Assembly (NCBI GenBank): GCA_945865635.1
Contig: CAMBEP010000016.1
Location: forward strand, 23,456 to 87,455
Source: Candidatus Kuenenia stuttgartensis
GTDB lineage: Bacteria > Planctomycetota > Planctomycetia > Isosphaerales > Isosphaeraceae
Length of the DNA: 64,000 nucleotides
Direction: 5' to 3'
Shown: positions 44,576 to 54,019 of the stretch, piece after piece
Numbering within the stretch: position 1 is the first letter of the stretch
How the letters are laid out: the number at the start of each line of letters is the position of its first letter
Position numbers and translations under genes: made by a program
The notes under the pieces: model-generated
Database searches by the model: none
What the model was told of the DNA's origin: nothing
What the model saw: the letters and a program-made list of their open reading frames with translations, nothing else

Positions 44576-46048
44576 TTACGGCGTGTTCGACGGCTTTTGA
44601 GCCGAGTCCAGCAATTCCGCAGGCCAGAAGATGTGAGCCAATGTCCCCAGAACGATTACGGTAAAGATCACGCAGAGCGTGAAAATAATCGGACGCCAGG
44701 GAAAGTTGTCCCAATAGTTACGGCGTTTCCATTCGTTGAGTGTCGCGGATCTTGAATCATAAATGAAGTGCGATTGGTCGTCTTCCTGAATGGCGGCCTG
44801 TTCCGCCAGCTTTCGTAGGAGCGGGCTGACTTCTTTCTTTTGCGGCTTTTTAGGCTCCGCTGGCAGTTCATCCTGGTCGTTCCGTTTTTCGGCCGCTTTG
44901 GATTTGGTGTTTTTCTTGTCAGAAGTCGTCTCATCGTCATCGACGGGGGCCAGGGTGATGCTGTCCAGATGCACTCCATCCAGGATCGAGCGGCCAATCG
45001 GACCTCCAACGCTCAAAGGCGGAATCTGTCGATTGTCGTCGATCGTGGAAGCGGGTTCAAAATTTGGGAAGGATTGGCCCGCTAGACTGTCAGCACGGAA
45101 GGAGTCGGCTGATCCGGTTGAGAGGTCCTGCTCTATCGTTTCCAGAAGTTGGGCCACCAGCAATGCTGATGAAGGACGGTCGTTGGCGTCCTTCTCCAGA
45201 AGTTTCATAATCAGCTTTGAAAGCCGTGCTGGAATCAGAGGGTTAAGCTCAATCGGCGGTGTGGGTTCGTCAAGCGAAAGGCTCCGTAAAATGGCCAGAT
45301 TGTTTGAGCCTCGAAACGGCGGCTTGCTGGTCAGCATGCGATAAAGCACAGTGCCTAATGAGAATAAATCGCTGCGGCCATCCAGATTCAGGCCAGCAGC
45401 CTGCTCAGGAGACATATACGCAGGCGTGCCCAGAATGACTCCCGTCTGTGTGATGTTCGGATCCTCGGAATCAGAGACGCGTGCCAACCCAAAGTCAAGA
45501 ATCTTGACCCTCGATTTTACCGTCTCTAGCCAGATATTGGACGGTTTGATGTCGCGGTGGATCAAGTTGCAGCGATGCGCAGCATCAAGCCCCTCTGCCA
45601 TCTGCCGCCCGATCCGAACCGCTTCTAAAGGCTGGATTAGTTTCTGCTTGCGAATCATCTCCTCAAGGGTCTGCCCCTCAAGATACTTCATCACAAGATA
45701 GGGCACACCGTTTTGATCGCCCACCTGATAAATCGTAACAATATGATCGTGATCAATGGCCGCTGTGGCGCGGGCCTCAAGAATAAACCGTTGCCGTGAA
45801 GATTCATTTTCGGCAATCGACCGCTTCATCACCTTCAGGGCTACGGATCGATGCAGACTAGAGTCCCAAGCCAAATACACAACTCCCATCCCGCCTTCGC
45901 CAAGAATCTTCGAGACCCGATATTCCCGCAACCGGCCAATCTCATCAGGAGACTCGGCTGGTTCGAGCGTGCCTGTCTCCCGCTTTAAAATCATTGAGGG
46001 AGTCAATTTCGCTTTTTTCTGGGGCTGGGTTTCGCTGTTCAAGTCCAC
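44576..46048 (-). CDS. Membrane-anchored Ser/Thr protein kinase (PknB-type)
   Basis: The 490-residue protein has a kinase domain at about 42-310: GEGGMGVVYLAWD, VALKVMK, HRDIKPSN, DFGLARV, GTPAYMSPEQAAG. A linker of about 130 residues rich in Lys/Asp/Glu/Ser follows, then one transmembrane helix (PIIFTLCVIFTVIVLGTLAHIF) and about 15 residues outside. The topology puts the kinase in the cytoplasm. No PASTA or other sensor domain is present, so the input is not evident. GTG 46048 is taken as start; an in-frame ATG at 45994 is an alternative. Confidence 0.92.
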   Translation of the reverse strand: MDLNSETQPQKKAKLTPSMILKRETGTLEPAESPDEIGRLREYRVSKILGEGGMGVVYLAWDSSLHRSVALKVMKRSIAENESSRQRFILEARATAAIDHDHIVTIYQVGDQNGVPYLVMKYLEGQTLEEMIRKQKLIQPLEAVRIGRQMAEGLDAAHRCNLIHRDIKPSNIWLETVKSRVKILDFGLARVSDSEDPNITQTGVILGTPAYMSPEQAAGLNLDGRSDLFSLGTVLYRMLTSKPPFRGSNNLAILRSLSLDEPTPPIELNPLIPARLSKLIMKLLEKDANDRPSSALLVAQLLETIEQDLSTGSADSFRADSLAGQSFPNFEPASTIDDNRQIPPLSVGGPIGRSILDGVHLDSITLAPVDDDETTSDKKNTKSKAAEKRNDQDELPAEPKKPQKKEVSPLLRKLAEQAAIQEDDQSHFIYDSRSATLNEWKRRNYWDNFPWRPIIFTLCVIFTVIVLGTLAHIFWPAELLDSAQKPSNTP

Positions 46049-46517
46049 GCGTCAAGTCACTCCCGTTTGATTGATCGATAGCAACCGTTCAGGGTTGGAT
46101 CCGCTTAAAACTGATATCGGAACGACGGATTTGGGATGTCCAGATTGCTCTTCGCCACATGGAACGCTTCGCGATGTCTTGTTCATTACCAGGGGCTTAA
46201 TCACCAACTACATAAGCGGTTTCTTCTGCCCGGGACCATTTTTCGATTTTGAGACGGCAGAATCCGACTTATATTTTAGATGATCTCAATATCCTAATAT
46301 ATCACATTGGACAAGTGTTACGTTTTTTTTAAGCATTCCCAAACGTTTTTTGAAGAACACCAGAAACGGATGTTCCAAAATGCCCCGATCTCTCCAAAAT
46401 CAATGCCTCGGAAACACTTTCTGCTGTTCAATACGAATCAATAAAGTTATGTTGGAAAGCTTAGGGATGGCCGTGCTGGTTTTGATGAAGATTCTGCCGG
46501 GTGTATGGAGTATCGAG
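46049..46517. other. AT-rich divergent intergenic region (469 bases)
   Basis: This lies between the kinase (minus) and the bisphosphate nucleotidase (plus). Around 46262-46350 it is strongly AT-rich, with ACG followed by T-runs at 46320 and 46345. Promoters for both genes are expected here but I cannot place them with confidence. Confidence 0.4.
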
Positions 46518-47558
46518 ATGCTGGATCAAGAACTTATCACAGCCATAAACGCTGTTCGCAAGGCGGCTTTGTTCTGTCATAAGATACGTAATGAGAATCG
46601 TATACGCCCATTGGTGAAATTCGATGGGAGCCCTGTGACGAATGCCGATTTCGGAAGCCAGGCCATCATTGTGAACTCACTTCGCCAGGTGTTTGCAATC
46701 GACCCAATCATGGCAGAGGAGACGGCGTCCATGACTGACTTTCAGTCGAGTCATGACTTTACAGCAGAACTGCTTCAAGACTTGACGCAAGCCCATACTC
46801 CGTTTTCAAGTATCGATGCACTGGTCCAGACAATCAATCGCGACCTTGTTAATATCCAATCGTCCGTCCAGGTCAACCCGTCCTGGCGAAATCGTTATTG
46901 GGTGATCGACCCGATCGACGGTACCAAGGGGTACTTGAAGGGGGGCCAATATGCCGTGGCCCTGGCTCTGATCGAGAAGGGCGATGTGAAGGTCTCTGTG
47001 GTGGCTTGCCCCGAATTCCGGTTGCCGGGTCGTGAGGAAACGGGCTGGATACTTTATGCCCAGCTCGGCAAAGGCGCGTTTGCCGTACCCTTGAATGCAG
47101 ATTCCGAACCTGTCAAAATTCATGTGGGTGCCAATGGGCCTGATGGAAGCCTGATCCTTTGTGAATCGCTCAATCACAGCCCTCATGGAACCAGTGGGCA
47201 AGTGGCAAATCGTCTTGCAATTCTCGATCAAAATATCATCAAAATGGACAGCCAGGCCAAATACGCCACAGTCGCATGCGGCGCTGCCCATATCTATCTG
47301 CGGCTTCCAACCTCATCTTCCTATCGAGAAGCCGTTTGGGATCACGCACCCGGTTTTCTTGTCATTACCGAGGCTGGTGGCAAAGTCACAGACATTGATG
47401 GTCAGCCCATGATCTGGACCGATTCCCGCGACTGGGAAGGCAACCATCGGTTTGCACATGGGCGAGGAGTGATTGTGACCAACGGGCATATTCATCTTGA
47501 TGTCCTGAATGCAATTCAAAAAGTGCTCGGCAAAGCAAAAGGTGAATCCGCGCCATGA
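46518..47558 (+). CDS. 3'(2'),5'-bisphosphate nucleotidase (HAL2/CysQ-like)
   Basis: The 346-residue inositol-monophosphatase-superfamily protein has PLVKFDGSPVTNADFGSQAII, MAEETAS, the metal motif DPIDGTKGYLKGGQYAVALALI, and the second motif WDHAPGFLVITEAGG. This set matches phosphatases acting on phosphoadenosine phosphate (PAP), a by-product of sulfate activation. ATG 46518 with GGAG seven bases upstream is chosen over ATGs further upstream that add unrelated residues. It overlaps galE by 4 bases (ATGA), so the two are co-translated. Confidence 0.9.
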   Translation: MLDQELITAINAVRKAALFCHKIRNENRIRPLVKFDGSPVTNADFGSQAIIVNSLRQVFAIDPIMAEETASMTDFQSSHDFTAELLQDLTQAHTPFSSIDALVQTINRDLVNIQSSVQVNPSWRNRYWVIDPIDGTKGYLKGGQYAVALALIEKGDVKVSVVACPEFRLPGREETGWILYAQLGKGAFAVPLNADSEPVKIHVGANGPDGSLILCESLNHSPHGTSGQVANRLAILDQNIIKMDSQAKYATVACGAAHIYLRLPTSSSYREAVWDHAPGFLVITEAGGKVTDIDGQPMIWTDSRDWEGNHRFAHGRGVIVTNGHIHLDVLNAIQKVLGKAKGESAP

Positions 47559-48535
47559 GAATTCTTGTCGTCGGTGGAGCCGGCTACGTTGGTAGTCACT
47601 GCCTTCAAAAACTGCTTGCAACCCATCATGATGCCTGGGCTTACGATAATCTCAGCCAGGGCCATCGCGAAGCCGTGCCAGAAGGTCGTTTGATTATTGG
47701 CGATCTGCTCGATACCGATTTGTTGATCAAGACCATGAAAACGCATGGTATTGATGTTGTGCTGCACTTTGCAGCGAAAGCTTTGGTTGGCGAAAGTGTC
47801 GTCAGGCCAGATATGTACTATAAGACCAATGTTACAGGTACGCTTTCGCTTTTGGACGCCATGGTCGCGGCAGACGTAAAAAAAATCGTTTTTTCAAGTA
47901 CTTGCGCGGTCTTTGGGTCGGTACCACCGCCCATTACGGAAAATCTTCCGAAAAACCCTATCAATCCCTACGGCTTCACCAAACTCGTCATTGAACGTGC
48001 CTTGGCGGATTATGCTGCCGCCTTTGAGCTTGAAGCTGCGGCCTTGCGTTATTTTAACGCCTGTGGAGCCTCAGCCGATGGATCGATTGGCGAGGATCAT
48101 GACCCGGAAAGCCACCTCATCCCCATTGTCCTCCAAGTGGCTTTGGGTCAGAGGCCGCATGTGCAGATCTTTGGTACGGATTACCCTACCCCGGATGGGA
48201 CTTGTATTCGCGATTATGTGCATGTGGAGGATCTTGCGGATGCCCACCTGCGAGTCATCAATCATCTTAAAGCTGGCCAACTTGTCGATTACAACCTGGG
48301 AACCGGGGTCGGCGTGAGTGTCAGAGAAGTGATCGAAACTGCCAGGCGAGTAACTGGCAAACCCATTGCTGTGGTGGAATCCCCTCGTAGGTCTGGCGAC
48401 CCCGCTGTGCTGATGGGCGATGCCTCAAAAGCACTTCGTGAACTCGGATGGTCAGCCAAATTCAAAGCTATCGAGCTTGTGATCGAATCTGCCTGGGCCT
48501 GGCATCAGGCCAACCCTTCTGGATTCAGGAAATAA
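47555..48535 (+). CDS. galE: UDP-glucose 4-epimerase
   Basis: The 326-residue extended short-chain dehydrogenase has the NAD motif GGAGYVGSH, LHFAAKALVGESV, the catalytic set SSTCAVFG and NPYGFTK (Tyr-x3-Lys), ALRYFNACGA and YVHVEDLADAH. It interconverts UDP-glucose and UDP-galactose for surface polysaccharide and sugar metabolism. It overlaps the upstream nucleotidase gene by 4 bases and is 62 bases before a glycosyltransferase gene, suggesting a nucleotide-sugar/glycan operon. Confidence 0.94.
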   Translation: MRILVVGGAGYVGSHCLQKLLATHHDAWAYDNLSQGHREAVPEGRLIIGDLLDTDLLIKTMKTHGIDVVLHFAAKALVGESVVRPDMYYKTNVTGTLSLLDAMVAADVKKIVFSSTCAVFGSVPPPITENLPKNPINPYGFTKLVIERALADYAAAFELEAAALRYFNACGASADGSIGEDHDPESHLIPIVLQVALGQRPHVQIFGTDYPTPDGTCIRDYVHVEDLADAHLRVINHLKAGQLVDYNLGTGVGVSVREVIETARRVTGKPIAVVESPRRSGDPAVLMGDASKALRELGWSAKFKAIELVIESAWAWHQANPSGFRK

Positions 48536-48597
48536 GATTTACCGAAGCTTTTTGGGGCGAATCTGGGGTATGGGTATCTAAGAAATTGAGTGGCTTG

Positions 48598-49740
48598 ATG
48601 CGAATCCTCACAGTGGGTCATTCTTACGTCGTTTCTATGAATCGCCTTATGCCTTTGGAGTGGGCCTTGGCAGGTCATGATGTCACTGTCGCTGCTCCTC
48701 AATTCTATCATGCCGACCTTCGGCCCATGCCTTGCGACCCAATCGGCCAAGCTCCATTCGACTTGGTCGAAATCCCGGCCAGGTGGACAAAACGTGTCCA
48801 TATTTTCAGATACGGGCACAAGTTACGCAATTTATTGAAAACCGGTCGGTTTGATATCATTCATGCTTGGGAAGAGCCTTTTATTTATGCCGGTTTTCAG
48901 GTCGCAAGATGGACTCCTGCTGAGACGCCCTTGATTTTTTCGACATTTCAAAACCTCCCCAAGCGATACCCTCCTCCATTTTCATGGATGGAACGCCATG
49001 CCATGCGGAAAGCTACGGCCTGGACTGCATTTGGCCAGACCATAGCCAATAATCTCAAAATTCGAAACGTATATCGGGACAAGCCTTGGATAGAAATACC
49101 GCTGGGTGTGGACACCTCTGCATTTCAGCCTGACGAAGTCTCAAAGCGAATCGAACTAAAAAATGTTGGATGGCCTGAAAGTGCTGTTCCTGTCATTGGT
49201 TACGTTGGCCGTTTTGTCGAGGAAAAAGGGCTTCGGCACCTGATGAAGGTTCTGGATCAGATTGAAGCGCCAGGCAAGCGATGGAAAGCTTTGTTCGTGG
49301 GCGGCGGACCGCTTGAATCTGAACTACGGGAATGGGCTTCGGGTTATTCTGATTCCGTTGTGAAAATTCTGACCGGTGTTGAACATGATCGGGTACCGAA
49401 GTTGTTAAATGCAATAGATATATGTGCTGTTCCATCGCAGACTCGGCCACATTGGCAAGAGCAGTTGGGAAGAATTCTGATCGAGGCCATGGCCAGCGGA
49501 GTCCCTGTCCTGGCAAGTCATTCAGGCGAAATTCCGCATGTGGTTGGTCAAGCAGGTGTAGTGATCCCGGAAGATGATATTGAGCAATGGGTTAAATCAT
49601 TAAATAGACTGCTGGATCAACCCCTTTACAGATCAGAGTTGGCGGGTTTGGGGCTTCAGCGAGTGCTTGAGAATTACGCTTGGCCCATTGTGGCCCGTCG
49701 ATTTCTGACCTTCTTCGAGCAGATTCGAAATGGCGGTTGA
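48598..49740 (+). CDS. GT4-like glycosyltransferase
   Basis: The 380-residue GT-B protein has an N-terminal acceptor domain (MRILTVGHSYVVSMNRLMPLEWALAGHDVTVAAP) and a C-terminal nucleotide-sugar domain: GYVGRFVEEKGLRHLMKVL, LFVGGGPLESEL, LLNAIDICAVPS, and the sugar-binding EQLGRILIEAMASGVPVLASHSGEIPHVVG. It transfers a sugar from a nucleotide donor; substrate unknown. ATG 48598 is chosen because the family match begins there. Confidence 0.92.
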   Translation: MRILTVGHSYVVSMNRLMPLEWALAGHDVTVAAPQFYHADLRPMPCDPIGQAPFDLVEIPARWTKRVHIFRYGHKLRNLLKTGRFDIIHAWEEPFIYAGFQVARWTPAETPLIFSTFQNLPKRYPPPFSWMERHAMRKATAWTAFGQTIANNLKIRNVYRDKPWIEIPLGVDTSAFQPDEVSKRIELKNVGWPESAVPVIGYVGRFVEEKGLRHLMKVLDQIEAPGKRWKALFVGGGPLESELREWASGYSDSVVKILTGVEHDRVPKLLNAIDICAVPSQTRPHWQEQLGRILIEAMASGVPVLASHSGEIPHVVGQAGVVIPEDDIEQWVKSLNRLLDQPLYRSELAGLGLQRVLENYAWPIVARRFLTFFEQIRNGG

Positions 49741-49828
49741 GACGACTGGCTGAGCATTCTACATTTTGACCTGTTCAAAACTGTCGATTTTGATAACCTG
49801 AAACCTTCTAAAAAGAGGGTCGAAGGCC

Positions 49829-50743
49829 ATGGCTGGCGATAAAAAAACGGGACAACCCGAAGCTGGCAACCATCATGGCAAGTGGTTTTATGGGCTAATC
49901 GTATCCACTATTTTTCTATGCACAGGGTGTGGCCATGCACCCTGGCTGTTTGCACGAAGGTCAATCAACGACCCGGCACGACTGGCCACCATACGCCAGG
50001 AATTGTGGCTTGCTGATTCGGCCAGTGAGGCTGGCGATCTCCTCTCAGCACAAGCCCATTTGAAGAGAGCTGTTGAGTTAAATCCTACATTTAGCGAATG
50101 TTATGTGCGACTTGGTCGGGTCCAGAATCAATTGCTTGTTTGGACTGAAGCCAAAGCCACTTGGGAAAAAGCCACCCAAATTGACAAAAATGATCCGATT
50201 GCCTGGGAGGGACTTTCAGATGCGGAGACCGCTCTCGGAGAGTTTGACCAAGCAATGAAGCACTTGGTCATAGCGATCGACTTAACTCCTCAAAAGGCTG
50301 ATCCTCACCTGAAATTGGGCGAACTTTTGGAGGCCCAGGGCCGGCCCGGCGAAGCGCTCCAATCCTATCTAAGTTGCCTCAATATCGAAGTGGACCACTC
50401 AAAAGCACTTATGCGCGTGGCCCGACTTCAGAGAGAGAGAGGTCAGCCATTACAGGCCATGGTCAGACTCAATCGTGTGCTTGATTTGGCTCCCGATCAG
50501 CCCGACGCACTTTTGCAGAGAGGTCTGGCGTTTCGCGATCAAGGTCAGCTAAAGCTGGCTCTGACAGACCTGAAACGGGCCTTGGAATTGCAACCCAATC
50601 GTGCTGATATCAAGCTGGAACTGGCCTTGTTGATGGAATCCAACAAACAGAACAAAGAAGCTTTAAAGCTGGTTCGCGAGGTTATGGACCAATCGCCAGA
50701 ACTTCTTGGCGCAAAAGAACTTAACGAACGATTGGTTCGTTAG
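49829..50743 (+). CDS. TPR-repeat lipoprotein-like protein
   Basis: The 304-residue protein has an N-terminal hydrophobic segment (WFYGLIVSTIFLCTGC) ending in a Cys that resembles a lipobox. Six or so TPR units follow: LLSAQAHLKRAVELNPTFSECYVRLG, WTEAKATWEKATQIDKNDPIAWEGLS, EFDQAMKHLVIAIDLTPQKADPHLKLGELL, GEALQSYLSCLNIEVDHSKALMRVARL and two more. It is likely periplasm- or outer-membrane-anchored and mediates protein contacts. It follows the glycosyltransferase by 88 bases, so it may belong to the same export or glycan pathway. Confidence 0.85.
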   Translation: MAGDKKTGQPEAGNHHGKWFYGLIVSTIFLCTGCGHAPWLFARRSINDPARLATIRQELWLADSASEAGDLLSAQAHLKRAVELNPTFSECYVRLGRVQNQLLVWTEAKATWEKATQIDKNDPIAWEGLSDAETALGEFDQAMKHLVIAIDLTPQKADPHLKLGELLEAQGRPGEALQSYLSCLNIEVDHSKALMRVARLQRERGQPLQAMVRLNRVLDLAPDQPDALLQRGLAFRDQGQLKLALTDLKRALELQPNRADIKLELALLMESNKQNKEALKLVREVMDQSPELLGAKELNERLVR

Positions 50744-50756
50744 GCTCTGTTTTTTT
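50722..50756 (+). terminator. Putative terminator overlapping the TPR gene stop
   Basis: TAACGAAC (50722-50729) pairs with GTTCGTTA (50735-50742) across a 5-base loop, and a 7-T run starts 7 bases further on. The stop codon lies inside the stem. Confidence 0.5.
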
Positions 50757-50978
50757 ATGGTCACCACGAAACGATCAACCCTCCCGAAAAGCCCACCCGG
50801 GAATGGCTGATCGTTGCTTGTTTTGCGAGCAGAGGGCTGATGTTAGCTGCGGGCATTGCATGAAAATGACATTTGCGTTGCCTTGATTCCAGAAACAGAG
50901 GATTGGGGCAAAGCAGGAGATTCGTTAGATCAGGGCTGAAATGACCACTTGGTTAAGCTGGACTGAATTCCATTGGTT

Positions 50979-53456
50979 TTAGTCGACAAACTGAAACTCT
51001 TTGGCATTGACCAAAGCCCAGATGATATCTTCCCAGGCTTCCTTGCGTTTCTCAGGTGGTTTAGATGCGATAAAGCTTGTCGCTGTCTTGATTTCGTCGG
51101 GCATTGGATCACGTGCGTAAGCGGACCAGAACAGGTCTTTGAGTTTCAGTTCGTCGGGGCGTGGATCTTTTGCGAGTTCGCTGGCGCGGCCATTGGGGGC
51201 GGTCAGCTTGGCTTGAACCTCGGGTGAATTGAGAAGCATCAGGCTCTGGCTCAGGCTGGCATCACCGATGCGTTCGCATTCGCAAGACGTGTCGCGTTTT
51301 GGCCTGCCAAAAGTATCAAGGAAGGAGGATCCAATGGCATCGTCTGGCAATTCGATCGCTCTTGTTCCTGCTGGGAAGCCTGCAAAAACACTGGGAACTG
51401 CGGTGATTTTAGAGACACCGTCCAAGAGAGCCTCGGCTGGTATGCGCCTTGGATAGTGTCTGGCAAAGGATTGACGATCCGCCTTGTTAAATGTGTTGGG
51501 CTCGCTGGAGAGCCCATAGGTGCGGCTGGTGCAGATCAGTTTTACCAAGGCTTTCAGATTGTAGCCCGAGTCAATAAATGATCGGCTCAGTCCGTCAAGT
51601 AATTCGGGGTTTGAGGCCGGGTTGGTCTCCCGCATGTCGTCAATCGGTTCGGTCAATCCGCGATCGAAGAAATGTGCCCAGTAGCGATTCACCACGGCTT
51701 GGGCAAAGTAAGGGTTTTTGGGATCGGCCAACCAGTCAACCAGCTTGTCCCGTGGATCAACCATGTCAGGGATCAGGGTTGCCGAAGCATCGCCAAGTCC
51801 CTTAGGATTCATGACTTTCCCAGTTTTTGGATTTGAAACAGAACCGGATTTTGCGGTAAAGATGACATCTTCTCGTCGTCCTCGGCGAGCCGATTCCTGA
51901 TCAGGTTTACGTCCGATTCTGCCAAAAAATGCTGCGAAGCCATAGTAGTCGTCCTGGCTCCATTTTTCAAACGGGTGGTGGTGGCACTTGGCGCATTGAA
52001 GACGCATTCCAAGAAAGACTTGTGCGGCATCGTCAACAAATGCGTCAGGGGCCTTGAGTTGCTTGTACCACATGACCGGGGGCGATGTTCGTGGGCTCCC
52101 TTGGGCGGCCACAATACCACGTACAAATTGGTCGTAAGGGACATTTTCAGAGATCTGACGACGGATCCAGGCGTGAAAGCCGTAGGAGAGATAGGGGTCT
52201 GCTCCACGCTTGTTACGCAGGATATCCGTCCACTTCAATGCGAAAACGGCTGCATAGTCAGGGCTTTGAAGGAGTCGGTCGACCAGTTTTTCGCGCTTGG
52301 CTGGATCTTTGTCAGCCACAAAGCTCCTTGCCTCGTCGGCTGAGGGGAGAGTGCCTGTGACATCGAGCCGGACCCGACGGAGAAATTCTGCATCTGTGCT
52401 AAGCTGGCTTGGCAAGATACCAAGAGAATCCCAATGCTTGAGCGCCAACTGATCGATCAGGTTTGATGCTGGAAAGGCAGGCTTTTGAGCAATTGGCAAG
52501 CCGAGTGGAACCTTGGCTGTAAAGACGGTCACCAGACCCTGATAGCGTGCCATAATGGCCGCCTGGCCAGAGAGATCCTTGGTGCGAACGATGCCGCCGT
52601 TTTCAACTTCTGCAACTTCGGTGTCGTTGGATTGATACTGCGCCCAGCGTGTAACGTCTTCTGTTGATCCATCGTTGTAAATCGCTGTAAGGATAAGCTG
52701 CTGCGTAGACTTGCGTCGTAAGATGCGTGTTCCTGGCTCAATCCGTAACTCTTTGATCACAGGGTCGGAAGCCTGGCCGAACGGCATGGACGTTTTGATC
52801 CACCTGACAATTTGGCGATATTCACGGCTGTCGCGGTCGAGTCGTTTTCCTCCACCGTGAGGCGATTCGCCAATGGCTTTGAGAAGCAGAAGGCTTTCTT
52901 CAGGGGTGGCTGGGAAGAGGCGGCGGCCGCGGCTTTCGAAGATCAGCGTTTCGTAGTCAAGGTCAGGTTCAAAACCCAACAGGCTGAGTCGGAAGCCATT
53001 CTGACCACCGGACTTGCCATGACATCCACCACCATTGCAACCCTGCTTGGTGAAAATTGGCATGATCTGGTTTGTAAAATTGATGGGTGGAGGATTGGTC
53101 AGACCAGCGACCTCAACAGTAACAAAGTTCTTGACATCGCCAACGGTTATGGTGATTTGTGCCTTGCCATCGGCAATGGCGATGACTCCCCCAGCGGGAT
53201 CGATCGAAGCAATCTTAGGATTGCTGGAAATAAATTTAGCTTCAGATGTCACGTCAACCCAATCGGCTTTTGGATTCGATTTGGCGTCGACCGCGAGTTG
53301 TTGGATGGAATCCGGCCCGGTCAGTTTGAAGTTGGCAGGTTTGACCCGAATTTCCGTTAGTCCTGGGTTCGAACTCTCCGCACCGGAGAGGTATAAAGCC
53401 ATGCTCAGTAATAACATGAAAGATTTAAGCAATGTGTCATGGGAAATCTTTGGCAT
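50979..53456 (-). CDS. BIG2-type PSCyt-DUF1549-DUF1553 protein (no DUF1501 partner)
   Basis: The 825-residue exported protein has a signal peptide (LLKSFMLLLSMALYLSGA), a first BIG2/Ig-like domain (EIRVKPANFKLTGPDSIQQLAV to ITITVGDVKNFVTVEV), a cytochrome-like motif written C-N-G-G-G-C-H (C-x4-C-H) in QGCNGGGCHGK, a second BIG2-like domain (ELRIEPGTRILRRKSTQQLILTA), DUF1549 (RRVRLDVTGTLPSADEA, CAKCHHHPFEKW) and DUF1553 (LVDWLADPKNPYFAQAVVNRYWAHFFDRGL, NPELLDGLSRSFIDSGY). ATG 53456 is chosen; upstream residues to 53609 are unlike the family. It stands alone, without a DUF1501 gene. Confidence 0.9.
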   Translation of the reverse strand: MPKISHDTLLKSFMLLLSMALYLSGAESSNPGLTEIRVKPANFKLTGPDSIQQLAVDAKSNPKADWVDVTSEAKFISSNPKIASIDPAGGVIAIADGKAQITITVGDVKNFVTVEVAGLTNPPPINFTNQIMPIFTKQGCNGGGCHGKSGGQNGFRLSLLGFEPDLDYETLIFESRGRRLFPATPEESLLLLKAIGESPHGGGKRLDRDSREYRQIVRWIKTSMPFGQASDPVIKELRIEPGTRILRRKSTQQLILTAIYNDGSTEDVTRWAQYQSNDTEVAEVENGGIVRTKDLSGQAAIMARYQGLVTVFTAKVPLGLPIAQKPAFPASNLIDQLALKHWDSLGILPSQLSTDAEFLRRVRLDVTGTLPSADEARSFVADKDPAKREKLVDRLLQSPDYAAVFALKWTDILRNKRGADPYLSYGFHAWIRRQISENVPYDQFVRGIVAAQGSPRTSPPVMWYKQLKAPDAFVDDAAQVFLGMRLQCAKCHHHPFEKWSQDDYYGFAAFFGRIGRKPDQESARRGRREDVIFTAKSGSVSNPKTGKVMNPKGLGDASATLIPDMVDPRDKLVDWLADPKNPYFAQAVVNRYWAHFFDRGLTEPIDDMRETNPASNPELLDGLSRSFIDSGYNLKALVKLICTSRTYGLSSEPNTFNKADRQSFARHYPRRIPAEALLDGVSKITAVPSVFAGFPAGTRAIELPDDAIGSSFLDTFGRPKRDTSCECERIGDASLSQSLMLLNSPEVQAKLTAPNGRASELAKDPRPDELKLKDLFWSAYARDPMPDEIKTATSFIASKPPEKRKEAWEDIIWALVNAKEFQFVD

Positions 53457-54019
53457 GGCAGGGCACCTGTCGGCGGGTAGTCGGGGGGAGATGTTTTTAT
53501 CACTAAAACACCGAAAGGCTGGCCGATCTGTTTCGGATAATTCATTGTATGACTTATCGGACGAATGGACAAGCAAAAAACGGATCTTTCTGAGTGAGAA
53601 TCTATACACTGTAACGATTTTGGCGATACTTCTATAATTAGATTGAGCAAGGTGTTTAAGGTTGTTTTCGAGCGGTTGGGAAGTGGATTATGAGATGTTC
53701 GTTTTTTTCTCGGAGAGGTTGATACAGGTCTGCACTTGCCCAAGAGCCAATCTTGTTGGATCATGGTTTTGGGGTGAAGCTGTTTTGGAGTGTAAGAACA
53801 CTCATGTAGATTGGTTTTCTGGGAGGTGAGGGGGCAGGTTTTTCAGGTTTTTCAGGAAATAAGTTGGGGCTGGATCAAATTTGTTATCAATTGACTCAGC
53901 AAGTCTTTAAAGAAGAATTCGTCGCAAATGGACTATGTAGAAATCAGGAGCGTTGCTGGACAAACGACCTGAAATTGGGTATAAAGTGATTCGTCAGGTG
54001 TTGTGAAAGACACGGACAC
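53457..54019. other. Intergenic region with tRNA promoter (563 bases)
   Basis: This lies between the BIG2-type gene (minus) and tRNA-Lys (plus). A short tandem repeat of CAGGTTTTT occurs twice at 53835-53852, followed by CAGG. The only confident signal is the promoter at 53957-53985. No coding frame with similarity is visible. Confidence 0.5.
53957..53985 (+). promoter_or_regulatory. Sigma70-type promoter for tRNA-Lys
   Basis: TGGACA (53957-53962) and TATAAA (53980-53985) are separated by 17 bases. Both are one mismatch from the TTGACA and TATAAT consensus. The predicted start is about 30 bases before the mature tRNA 5' end. Confidence 0.65.

Noticed and set aside
53835..53856. Tandem CAGGTTTTT repeat as a regulatory array
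   Set aside because: Only two and a half units, with no spacing or partner sequence to support a function.
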